The position numbers and the translations under genes are program-made. Below are positions 1 to 6,250 of a stretch of 6,250 bases of DNA, piece after piece. How positions within the stretch are numbered: position 1 is the first letter of the stretch; the number at the start of each line of letters is the position of its first letter. The notes below the pieces were generated by a model. The model searched no databases. It worked only from the letters and a program-made list of their open reading frames with translations, and had not been told where the DNA came from. The DNA is from Thioploca sp. (GTDB lineage Bacteria > Pseudomonadota > Gammaproteobacteria > Beggiatoales > Beggiatoaceae). The stretch spans positions 1-6,250 of the forward strand of contig DRQV01000019.1 of the NCBI GenBank assembly GCA_011371325.1. Direction: 5' to 3'.

Positions 1-801
1 AAAAGCTAGTAATAAGATTATAATTAAACCTCGTAAAATTAAGCCAGAAATAAAAGTCCCAATAGTATGCCAAGAATCAGTACTAGTAAGTTGATTGCCA
101 CCTAAATAATCTTTACTTATGCGTAAATGATTAACTTCAGCTCTCTCTTGTAATTTAGCATCTCGTTGATTACGAAGCGGAAAATGTTCTGCATCAGTTG
201 ATGCTTTTTCATCTTCTGCTAATAAAGAACTTAAACAGGAAGCAGTATAACCACCTCCAGACACTCCAGAAAGATAGTCACAATATTTTAAGACATTCTG
301 TTTGGCTAAAGATTGTAATAAACCTATGCTAAATGTTGCCGAACGTACGCCACCACCAGATAAAGCTAATCCAATTAACCCGGTATCAGTATTGGGAGTG
401 ATGTTAGAATCAGTTATTTTAGTGTTAGCTTTACTGCAAGCAAAAATTGATGACCAAAAACCTTCTGTTTTATTAGATTCGGGAGTTACAATAGGTTCTT
501 TGACTATTGGTTCTGGTAAATCAGCAATAGTTGGAAGAGAGTCATCACAAGATTCAATATCAGAAATAACTACTGGTTTTTTAGTTTGCCAATTACTTAA
601 AAAATCCCAAAATCCAACTGGATGCTTACTTTTTTTTAATAAACGTTGTTGAGGAATTAACTGTTTATATACTCGTTGATATTCAGCAGTCAAATCAGCA
701 GTATTTATACCCATCTTGTTACGCCGTTTTATTAAATAATTTAATTCGGCTAGATAAACATTAGCAAAAACACGAGTATATACAGGAGGTTTATTAGGCA
801 T
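1..801 (-). CDS. Patatin-like phospholipase, N-terminal part (runs off left edge)
   Basis: This is a patatin-family lipid acyl hydrolase, expected to cleave acyl groups from phospholipids or related lipids with a Ser-Asp dyad. The 267 codons present are open to the first base of the window, so the C-terminus is missing. Residues 1-140 are a polar N-terminal region with no recognised domain. The patatin core starts near residue 142, with the oxyanion-hole motif SGGGVRSA at 148-155 and the nucleophile elbow GVSGG at 179-183 (Ser181). The catalytic Asp (DGG/DGA motif) would lie beyond the edge. The last residues, about 249-267, are strongly hydrophobic (TFISGLILRGLIIILLLAF) and look like the start of a membrane segment, so the protein may be anchored in the inner membrane. 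ATG at 801 is chosen because an in-frame TAA lies about 25 codons upstream with no other usual start between; no clear Shine-Dalgarno is visible. It follows recQ by 69 bp on the same strand. The family call is firm; substrate and localisation are inference. Confidence 0.9.
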   Translation of the reverse strand, partial: MPNKPPVYTRVFANVYLAELNYLIKRRNKMGINTADLTAEYQRVYKQLIPQQRLLKKSKHPVGFWDFLSNWQTKKPVVISDIESCDDSLPTIADLPEPIVKEPIVTPESNKTEGFWSSIFACSKANTKITDSNITPNTDTGLIGLALSGGGVRSATFSIGLLQSLAKQNVLKYCDYLSGVSGGGYTASCLSSLLAEDEKASTDAEHFPLRNQRDAKLQERAEVNHLRISKDYLGGNQLTSTDSWHTIGTFISGLILRGLIIILLLAF

Positions 802-870
802 ACTAAAATGTTGATGTTTTATGAAGAGAATGACTGTAGAATGATTATACGAATTACATCTTGATGAGAT

Positions 871-3039
871 TTACTTTATTTTATATAAGATACTGGCTCG
901 TATACAACGTAATATATCATAACTATAAATGCCATCAAAGTGGTCAAAAGTTGGTTTTAAAACATCTAAAGATTCTTGAGATAAAAAATAATCCTCAATT
1001 TCATTAATTTCTCTTTCGGCTAAATTAGTTATAACCTGTTCTAATTCCAATTGACCAACTTCAATTCCCACAGCAAGATGGTTATAAATAGTAGTATATT
1101 TTAAATCACGTTCCATAACTATATCTTGTATACTCATACCTTGTTTGAGAAAATTAATTGTTATCTCAGCCGACTCAGATATAATAGTTTCCCTATCTAA
1201 AGTTATAGGTTTTTCAGTTATTTGTACTCCATATTTAATTATATGTTCATATAATACTTCAATAAAAATTTTACCATAATGCTCCAGTTTTTTAGCTCCA
1301 ACTCCAGATAAGTTTGCAAATTCAGCTAATGTTTGAGGTTGTTGTAATACAATATCTTCCAAAGTACTATCATGGAAAATTATATAAGGTGGAACATTTT
1401 GTGCCTTTGCTAAGTTAAGCCGTTTATTAACTAAAGCATCCCAAAGAATCTTATCATTACCAGTGAAAGACCGCCATTGAGAAGAACGACTGTAAGATTT
1501 ACTACGCTGTTTTTTACCAATATCTTTCCGCAGAAAAATTTGTTCTTCACCTCTTAAAATAGGTCGAGAATTTTCCGTTAACCTTAAACTACCATGACCT
1601 TCTATATCAACAGATACTAATCCTCTAGCAATTAATTGTCTAAATACAGAATGCCATTGATTATTATTAAGCTCTTTACCAATTCCAAATGTACTAACCT
1701 TATCATGTTGAAATTTTAAAATACGCTCAGTTTTTTTACCCAATAAAACATCGATCAAATATTGCACTCCAAATCGTTGATTTGTACGATAAATACAAGA
1801 TAAAGCTTTCTGAACTGCTTTAGTGCCATCCCAAGTTGAAACTGGTTCAATACAAGTATCACAGTTACCACAACCAGTTGCTAAATGTTCTCCAAAATAA
1901 TTTAATAAAATCTGTCGTCGACAAGTAGTTATTTCACAATAACCTAACATAGCTTTTAACTTATGTTGTTCTATCCGTTTATGTTGTTCATCTGCTTCAG
2001 AGTCATCAACCATACGCCGTAGCATAACTATATCTTGTAAACCATAAGCCATCCAAGCATTAGCTGGTAATCCATCCCGTCCAGCTCTACCCGTTTCTTG
2101 ATAATAAGCTTCCAAGCTCTTTGGTAAATCTAAATGAGCCACAAATCTGACATTAGGTTTATCGATTCCCATTCCAAACGCGATAGTTGCTACAATAATT
2201 ATTCCTTCTTCCCGCAAAAATCGCATTTGATGCTGGGAACGTAACTCTTTATCCATTCCAGCATGATATGGTAAAGCTTTCCAACCTTGTTGAGCTAACC
2301 ATCTAGCGGTATCGTCAACTTTTCTACGAGATAAGCAATAGATAATTCCAGCATCATTATTATGTTTTTCAGTTTGCAAGAATTCCAATAATTGAGCTTT
2401 AGTATTTTGCTTTTGTACGATTCGATAACAAATATTAGGCCGATCAAAACTGGCAGTAAAAATTTTAGCATTTTCTAAACCTAAATGAGTAATAATATCT
2501 TTTTTAGTAGGTTCATCAGCAGTAGCAGTAACGGCAATACGTGGAATAGTAGGAAAACGTTGATGTAAAATGGATAATTGAGTATATTCTGGACGGAAAT
2601 CATGTCCCCATTGGGATACACAATGAACTTCATCTATAGCAAATAATGCTATTTCAGTTTGAGCTAAAAAGTCTAAAAATCTTGTAGTTAGCAGTTTTTC
2701 GGGAGAGACGTATAGTAAATCTAATTCATTTTGACGTAATTGAAGGGATATTTTACGGGTTTGTTCAGAATTTAAGGTAGAGTTTAGGTAGGCTGCTTTA
2801 ACTCCATACTGTTGTAATGCAATAACTTGATCGTGCATTAAGGCAATTAGTGGAGAAATTACTATGGCAACTCCAGGACGTAATATAGCTGGAATTTGAT
2901 AACATAATGATTTTCCACCACCAGTTGGCATTAATACCAAGGCATCGCCACCAACCAAAATATGTTGGATTATCTGTTCTTGTTCACCACGAAATTTTTG
3001 ATAACCAAAAACATGGTGTAATACCTTGGCTGGAGACAT
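871..3039 (-). CDS. recQ: ATP-dependent DNA helicase RecQ with C-terminal HTH extension
   Basis: RecQ is a 3'-to-5' superfamily 2 helicase acting in recombination and stalled-fork repair. All core motifs are visible: motif 0 ([10 protein letters not shown], 11-20), Walker A (PTGGGKS, 38-44), motif Ia ([10 protein letters not shown], 62-71), Walker B as DEVH (136-139) followed by the aromatic-rich loop ([13 protein letters not shown]), motif III (TATAD, 171-175), and motif VI ([10 protein letters not shown], 314-323). The RQC zinc site has Cys373, Cys390, Cys393 and Cys396, with the same spacing as E. coli RecQ. The winged helix follows at about 400-500 and an HRDC domain at about 530-600. The 722 residues exceed the roughly 610 of E. 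coli RecQ. The extra tail (about 605-722) resembles the helix-turn-helix extension (HTH_40) found on several bacterial RecQ proteins ([20 protein letters not shown]). Walker B has Val where Ala is usual (DEAH), a mild change. The ATG at 3039 gives a normal N-terminus; the Shine-Dalgarno is weak. It lies 86 bp downstream of the chorismate lyase-like gene on the same strand. Confidence 0.97.
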   Translation of the reverse strand: MSPAKVLHHVFGYQKFRGEQEQIIQHILVGGDALVLMPTGGGKSLCYQIPAILRPGVAIVISPLIALMHDQVIALQQYGVKAAYLNSTLNSEQTRKISLQLRQNELDLLYVSPEKLLTTRFLDFLAQTEIALFAIDEVHCVSQWGHDFRPEYTQLSILHQRFPTIPRIAVTATADEPTKKDIITHLGLENAKIFTASFDRPNICYRIVQKQNTKAQLLEFLQTEKHNNDAGIIYCLSRRKVDDTARWLAQQGWKALPYHAGMDKELRSQHQMRFLREEGIIIVATIAFGMGIDKPNVRFVAHLDLPKSLEAYYQETGRAGRDGLPANAWMAYGLQDIVMLRRMVDDSEADEQHKRIEQHKLKAMLGYCEITTCRRQILLNYFGEHLATGCGNCDTCIEPVSTWDGTKAVQKALSCIYRTNQRFGVQYLIDVLLGKKTERILKFQHDKVSTFGIGKELNNNQWHSVFRQLIARGLVSVDIEGHGSLRLTENSRPILRGEEQIFLRKDIGKKQRSKSYSRSSQWRSFTGNDKILWDALVNKRLNLAKAQNVPPYIIFHDSTLEDIVLQQPQTLAEFANLSGVGAKKLEHYGKIFIEVLYEHIIKYGVQITEKPITLDRETIISESAEITINFLKQGMSIQDIVMERDLKYTTIYNHLAVGIEVGQLELEQVITNLAEREINEIEDYFLSQESLDVLKPTFDHFDGIYSYDILRCIRASILYKIK

Positions 3040-3087
3040 TGATTATAACATTTCCCAATTGGACAAATTACAGCGATAATTGATTTT

Positions 3088-3127
3088 GAATTTAATTAAG
3101 AATTTAAGCATTACAAAATTAAGAATT
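3088..3127. repeat. Short AT-rich direct repeats in the recQ upstream gap
   Basis: The 11-mer AATTAAGAATT occurs at 3094-3104 and again at 3117-3127, offset by 23 bp. The shorter GAATTTA occurs at 3088-3094 and 3100-3106. The second 11-mer overlaps the stop codon of the chorismate lyase-like gene. The bases are seen directly, but in DNA this rich in A and T such repeats can arise by chance, and no function is claimed. Confidence 0.3.
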
Positions 3128-3668
3128 ATACAAAATAACTTTCAGGAAATTTTTCGGTAATCATCATGACTGGTTGTTGCCTAGAAAAAACTCGATAAGT
3201 ACGATATAACATTTTTTCTTCTGGGCTAATATCAAAGTAATCGGCTAAATCATTGGCTGGTTCTCGAGCTGAGATAATGATCTCTTTAAAAGTTTCAGCT
3301 TTGTATTCTATCCATAGTTTACCTATCGGTACATGGGATTTAATTAATTTATCTCTAAATTTTTTTTCTAATCGTTCAATAACAATTATTGATTCTGCAT
3401 AAAGCCAGTTATGTTCACTAATTTGCCCTTTCAACAATATATTTCTTTTTATTACCTCACAACCAGTTTTAATATCTAAATGTAAAATATCTTTGGTTAT
3501 ATTAACAATTTCTTCAGATAATTTAACCACTTGAAGTTGTTCAGTTAAATAAGCTTCTAGGATTTTAGTTAGAGTGCCGTCGGTTACCAATAAAATTCTT
3601 TGAAAAGTACTTAATTCAACTGGCTCAAGCTGATTATAATTCAATGAATCATGCAATTCTGAAATCAA
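3126..3668 (-). CDS. Chorismate pyruvate-lyase-like protein (DUF98/UbiC-like fold), TTG start
   Basis: This 180-residue protein resembles the chorismate lyase family (DUF98-type, related in fold to UbiC and UTRA domains), whose members convert chorismate to 4-hydroxybenzoate and pyruvate, the first committed step to ubiquinone or plastoquinone and to some aryl products. Family features are the N-terminal FQRILLVTDGTLTKILEAYL (22-41), the strand with a basic residue (VIKRNILLKG, Arg75), the following AESIIVIERL (91-100), and the C-terminal EKFPES with Glu172. Arg75 and Glu172 correspond by position to the catalytic Arg and Glu of UbiC, so activity is plausible. The start is TTG at 3668: GAGG lies 7 nt upstream, an in-frame TGA sits four codons further upstream, and no in-frame ATG occurs until near the C-terminus. 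It begins 15 bp after the sulfotransferase stop, so the pair is probably co-transcribed and perhaps translationally coupled. No ubiA-like prenyltransferase is seen nearby, so a ubiquinone role is not assured. Confidence 0.82.
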   Translation of the reverse strand: MISELHDSLNYNQLEPVELSTFQRILLVTDGTLTKILEAYLTEQLQVVKLSEEIVNITKDILHLDIKTGCEVIKRNILLKGQISEHNWLYAESIIVIERLEKKFRDKLIKSHVPIGKLWIEYKAETFKEIIISAREPANDLADYFDISPEEKMLYRTYRVFSRQQPVMMITEKFPESYFV

Positions 3669-3675
3669 GATTATT

Positions 3676-3679
3676 CCTC
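3676..3679 (-). promoter_or_regulatory. Shine-Dalgarno (GAGG) deciding the TTG start of the chorismate lyase-like gene
   Basis: On the minus strand GAGG is followed by 7 nt and then TTG at 3668-3666. It lies just downstream of the TAG stop of the sulfotransferase (3686-3684), so ribosomes ending there could re-initiate here. An ATG overlapping the site (3681-3679) is out of frame with the gene and cannot be its start. Confidence 0.7.
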
Positions 3680-3683
3680 ATGT

Positions 3684-4340
3684 CTAATCAAAAGTATAAC
3701 CAAACAATTCAATATCTTTTTTAAAATGTTCAGCAACTATTTTTTGTGTTTTTGGAGTATAATAGGAACGGTAATCTTTATGTACCGTTTTATTTATAAC
3801 TGGCAAAGTTGTTTCAATATTGAGTACTTTACAAACCTGCTGAAAGTCTTGGTTTAAGTTTTCATATCGACCAACAAAATCCACAATTATTTTATCATCA
3901 TTATCAGTAATGGTATCTTTTTGAAATTTAGTAGCTCCTTTGGAATAAGGATTATCAGTTTCAACTACCCATTCTAAATATTCAGCAAAACCAGACATTG
4001 ACTTAACTAGTTCATATTTAACGTGACCAGTTTCTTTTAAGATAAAATAGTACATAGATACTTGCCAATCCCAAGGATTTCTGACAAAAGCAAATTTGTA
4101 AAAGTTATTATATACATTTTCTGGAAGTTCTTGTTGAGCATCTTTTGCTTTTATGTGAGTTAAAAAAGCATCCCAGACTGCATAAAAAGGGTTTGGTTTA
4201 CCATCTAAAATTTTTGCTGGTCGTTTAATTTTGAATTTTTCTGGTTCTTGAGTATAATCTTGTAAAGCATTTCTAATGCTCAATCCAGCAACCTTAGCTA
4301 CGTGAAAAAAAATAAATTTATGAGTGTAAGATATTAACAT
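3684..4340 (-). CDS. Sulfotransferase family 2-type protein (PAPS-dependent, 218 aa)
   Basis: This is a compact sulfotransferase of the Sulfotransfer_2 type, expected to move a sulfonate group from PAPS to an acceptor, often a carbohydrate in this family. The 5'-phosphosulfate loop is near the N-terminus (FFHVAKVAGLSIRNAL, 11-26), equivalent to the usual HIPKTAGTS. The 3'-phosphate motif is FAFVRNPWDWQVSMYYF (83-99), with Arg87 and Ser95. Further family landmarks are DFVGRYENLNQDFQQV (154-169) and the C-terminal YTPKTQKIVAEHFKKDIELF (194-213). Relative to the usual loop, Pro and Thr are replaced by Ala15 and Val17, while Lys16 and Ser21 are kept. There is no signal peptide or membrane helix, so it is probably cytoplasmic. 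The ATG at 4340 gives the expected short N-terminus before the loop; only a weak purine-rich stretch precedes it. It is the first gene of the leftward set and is divergent from a second, unrelated sulfotransferase gene. The family is confident; the acceptor is unknown. Confidence 0.88.
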   Translation of the reverse strand: MLISYTHKFIFFHVAKVAGLSIRNALQDYTQEPEKFKIKRPAKILDGKPNPFYAVWDAFLTHIKAKDAQQELPENVYNNFYKFAFVRNPWDWQVSMYYFILKETGHVKYELVKSMSGFAEYLEWVVETDNPYSKGATKFQKDTITDNDDKIIVDFVGRYENLNQDFQQVCKVLNIETTLPVINKTVHKDYRSYYTPKTQKIVAEHFKKDIELFGYTFD

Positions 4341-4354
4341 TTTACTTAAAAATA

Positions 4355-4372
4355 TTAGCTTAAAAAAGCTAA
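4355..4372. repeat. Inverted repeat TTAGCTT-aaaa-AAGCTAA
   Basis: A perfect 7-bp inverted repeat with a 4-nt loop lies 15 bp upstream of the leftward sulfotransferase start. It could form a small hairpin in that gene's leader RNA or act as a protein-binding site. It has few G or C pairs, so hairpin stability is modest. It is not followed by a stop codon of any gene, so a terminator role is unlikely. Confidence 0.45.
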
Positions 4373-4389
4373 ACGATATAAACTTAATG

Positions 4390-4405
4390 TACGATATTTA
4401 TCGTA
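4390..4405. repeat. Palindrome TACGATA-tt-TATCGTA, possible operator
   Basis: A perfect inverted repeat with 7-bp arms and a 2-bp centre lies 13 bp before the ATG of the rightward fusion gene. The half-site core ACGATA occurs again at 4373-4378, 18 bp (nearly two helical turns) upstream of the copy at 4391-4396. A dyad plus an extra half-site between divergent promoters is a typical layout for a dimeric repressor site. The sequence is seen directly; the operator role is inference. Confidence 0.45.
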
Positions 4406-4418
4406 TTTCAATTTTAAA

Positions 4419-6250
4419 ATGCAACCATATAAACTACCATTAAGTTTCGACCCAATACAATTAACAAAGGAATTAGAACAATTTAATGCAACTGAATGGC
4501 ATTCTAATTCAAATGAATCAGCTATTATCCTAAGCTCGGTTGGAGGAACTATAAATTGGGATTTTGCTATATCTGGCCCATTAAAACCAACTATTTTTTT
4601 AGAACGTTGCTCTTATGTGAAACAGATATTAAATTCATTAGCTATTCCTGTTTCTAGGTGTCGTTTTACTAAATTTACCAATGATATATTAAATTATAAT
4701 TATCACCAGTTTCGACATAACATAATTTATCTGCCTATTATAACAAAATCTGTTTTATATTATAAAAATAATAAGATTAAAATGATTCCTGGAGAAGCTT
4801 GGCTTTTTGCTAATGGGCAACCTTATCATATTGATCTAAATCATAGTTTATTGGCTATAGAAATACCAAGAATCAATCAGTATAACACATTACCACATAA
4901 GAATATTTCCTATTTGCCAAATTATTCAAAAGCAGTTAATCTAACAATTTACCAATTTGAAATATTACGTCCTGCAGAAATTCAACAATTAACTACTGCT
5001 ATTTTGGCTGAAGTTAAAACTACTCAAATTCCGGAATTTGAAAATTTAGTACAAATAATTGAAGCTTTTAATAAGCAATGGCAAGTAGAGTTTGTAAAAT
5101 TTGGTCATAATTCCAGTGGTGAATTAGCTTACCAAGACTTAATTTTCTATTTTAGTAAACAAATTATACCTAAAGTAAAAAAATGGTTATCCCCACAGGG
5201 AAATGGAAGTTATGCAATTAATATAATCAGTTCCATGCTATTAACATCGCCACCGCAACCAAAACGTATAAGTAGGAATTTACTTACTAAAAAAAGATTA
5301 CAAGTTAAACCAACAGTTCACTTGGATGTTGCTTATAAAAGTTTGGGTAAAAAATTAAATAGAAATTTACAACCTAATCAAATTGATGTTTTGAAAGCAT
5401 GTTCTTGTTCAGCAAATTTACAAACAATCAAACTTAATACAAAGTTAAAAACTGATGAAATTATTACAATTATACAAAAATTACTTAGTCTAAAATTATT
5501 AACCGAAGATTTCCAATGCCCAAAATTTGACCAACCAATATTTATTGTATCCGCACCTAGAGCTGGTAGTACTTTATTATTTAATACTTTATCATTATTT
5601 TTGGATTTATGGACTATTGGAGAAGAAAGTCATGAATTAATCGAATCTATCCCAACATTGCATCCATCTTATCGTAATTTTGATTCTAACTGTCTTACTG
5701 TTACAGAGGCTACAGATGATATAGCGATAACTTTACAACAACGTTTTGTCAGAGAGCTACAAAACAGGGATGGTAATTCCTATTTAAATTTTCCAATTCA
5801 TAAACGACCAAATAAAATTCGTTTTATGGAAAAAACTCCTAAAAATGCTCTGCGAATTCCATTTTTAAAAGCAGTATTTCCAGAAGCTATTTTTATTTAT
5901 TTATATCGTGATCCAAAAGAAAATATAAATAGTATGATGGAATTTTGGCGTTCTCGACGTTTTATTACTTATCAACCATTACCGGGTTGGCCTTATAGCA
6001 ATTGGAGTTTTTTGTTAACTCCCGGCTGGAAGAAATTGATAGGAAATTCTATAGCAGAAATTGCAACATATCAATGGCAAACTGCAAATAGATATATAGA
6101 AAATGATTTACAAAAATTACCAAAATCTGACTGGTGTTTTATAAATTATGCTGATTTAATCGAAAAACCTAAAGAAACTATCTATAAAATTAGTAAATTT
6201 GCCAAATTAAATTGGGATTCTCAAATTGAGCAAACTTTGTCAAGTCCACT
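4419..6250 (+). CDS. Aspartyl/asparaginyl hydroxylase-like and sulfotransferase fusion protein, partial
   Basis: The reading frame is open for 610 codons to the right edge, so the C-terminus is missing. Residues about 5-150 resemble the aspartyl/asparaginyl beta-hydroxylase fold: LPLSFDP at the start, SVGG near 42, YLPIIT mid-domain, and PGEAWLFANGQPYHID at 124-139. The iron-ligand HxD of that family aligns with Tyr93-Asn94-Tyr95, and the PH motif appears as PYH (135-137), so activity is doubtful. Residues about 150-370 are a linker whose end (about 315-370) may be a small winged helix. A Sulfotransfer_3-type domain follows: 5'-phosphosulfate loop SAPRAGSTLL (378-387), EKTPKN (471-476), 3'-phosphate motif LYRDPKENINSMM (Arg497, Ser505), and PGWP (522-525). 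The sulfotransferase half should use PAPS; its acceptor is unknown. No signal peptide is seen. The ATG at 4419 is the only usual start after an in-frame TAG about 20 codons upstream, and no Shine-Dalgarno is visible. It is divergent from the smaller sulfotransferase gene. Confidence 0.85.
   Translation, partial: MQPYKLPLSFDPIQLTKELEQFNATEWHSNSNESAIILSSVGGTINWDFAISGPLKPTIFLERCSYVKQILNSLAIPVSRCRFTKFTNDILNYNYHQFRHNIIYLPIITKSVLYYKNNKIKMIPGEAWLFANGQPYHIDLNHSLLAIEIPRINQYNTLPHKNISYLPNYSKAVNLTIYQFEILRPAEIQQLTTAILAEVKTTQIPEFENLVQIIEAFNKQWQVEFVKFGHNSSGELAYQDLIFYFSKQIIPKVKKWLSPQGNGSYAINIISSMLLTSPPQPKRISRNLLTKKRLQVKPTVHLDVAYKSLGKKLNRNLQPNQIDVLKACSCSANLQTIKLNTKLKTDEIITIIQKLLSLKLLTEDFQCPKFDQPIFIVSAPRAGSTLLFNTLSLFLDLWTIGEESHELIESIPTLHPSYRNFDSNCLTVTEATDDIAITLQQRFVRELQNRDGNSYLNFPIHKRPNKIRFMEKTPKNALRIPFLKAVFPEAIFIYLYRDPKENINSMMEFWRSRRFITYQPLPGWPYSNWSFLLTPGWKKLIGNSIAEIATYQWQTANRYIENDLQKLPKSDWCFINYADLIEKPKETIYKISKFAKLNWDSQIEQTLSSP

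Larger units (their letters stand above)
4341..4418. promoter_or_regulatory. Divergent intergenic region, likely promoters for both sulfotransferase genes
   Basis: This 78-bp AT-rich gap separates two divergent start codons, so it should hold promoters for both directions. On the plus strand TATAAA at 4377-4382 could serve as a -10 box, though no good -35 lies upstream. On the minus strand TTGAAA at 4411-4406 could be a -35, but the -10 at normal spacing (ATTAAG) is poor. Two perfect inverted repeats, listed separately, fall inside. The region role is inferred from gene orientation; exact promoter boxes are uncertain. Confidence 0.5.

Noticed and set aside
302..652. Rightward 116-codon open frame
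   Set aside because: It lies wholly inside the leftward patatin-like gene, which has clear motifs (GGGVR, GVSGG) in its frame. The rightward translation shows no recognisable domain, so it is a shadow.
802..870. Possible terminator between recQ and the patatin-like gene
   Set aside because: No GC-rich hairpin followed by a T run is visible on the minus strand; the gap is short and the genes are co-directional.
2622..2633. DEVH instead of DEAH in the RecQ Walker B motif as a sign of an inactive helicase
   Set aside because: The catalytic Asp and Glu and the His are present; Ala to Val is a mild change and all other motifs are intact.
3042..3047. TATAAT on the minus strand just before the recQ ATG as a promoter -10
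   Set aside because: It ends only 2 nt from the start codon, which would put the transcription start inside the gene, and no good -35 is found at normal spacing.
4355..4372. Inverted repeat read as a transcription terminator
   Set aside because: It lies between two divergent starts, so no transcript should end there, and the stem has few G or C pairs.
1..6250. CRISPR array, tRNA or rRNA genes, insertion sequence ends, phage genes
   Set aside because: No regularly spaced repeats, cloverleaf-like RNA gene, transposase or phage motifs were seen on either strand; nearly all the sequence is used by the five coding regions.

Overview
The window is AT-rich bacterial DNA, roughly one third G+C by eye, with tightly packed genes and AT-ending codons throughout. 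The gene families present (patatin-like lipase, RecQ with a C-terminal helix-turn-helix extension, a chorismate lyase-like protein, and two unrelated sulfotransferases, one joined to an aspartyl/asparaginyl hydroxylase-like domain) suggest a free-living Gram-negative bacterium. A low-GC gammaproteobacterium, for example of the Thiotrichales/Beggiatoa type, would fit, but this is only an impression and nothing in the window fixes the taxon. No tRNA, rRNA, CRISPR array, insertion sequence or phage gene was recognised.

Layout. Four genes run leftward. In transcription order they are a small Sulfotransfer_2-type sulfotransferase (4340-3684), a chorismate lyase-like protein starting at TTG (3668-3126), RecQ helicase (3039-871), and the N-terminal 267 residues of a patatin-like phospholipase that leaves the window on the left (801-1). 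Spacings are 15, 86 and 69 bp with no obvious terminator, so they could share a transcript. The 15-bp junction looks translationally coupled. A 78-bp AT-rich divergent intergenic region (4341-4418) carries two perfect 7-bp inverted repeats. To its right, a rightward gene runs from 4419 off the window edge. It encodes an aspartyl/asparaginyl beta-hydroxylase-like domain, a linker that may include a small winged-helix fold, and a Sulfotransfer_3-type sulfotransferase domain.

How the genes may work together. RecQ is a DNA repair housekeeping gene and probably unrelated to its neighbours. The more suggestive part is the right half. Two sulfotransferases from different families are transcribed divergently from one short control region, and an enzyme predicted to make 4-hydroxybenzoate lies directly downstream of one of them. 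This could be a small sulfonation locus, but substrates cannot be read from the sequence. The most unusual observation is that the hydroxylase-like domain seems to have lost its canonical HxD iron-binding motif (Tyr-Asn-Tyr at the equivalent place), so it may be a non-catalytic or repurposed domain attached to a sulfotransferase.
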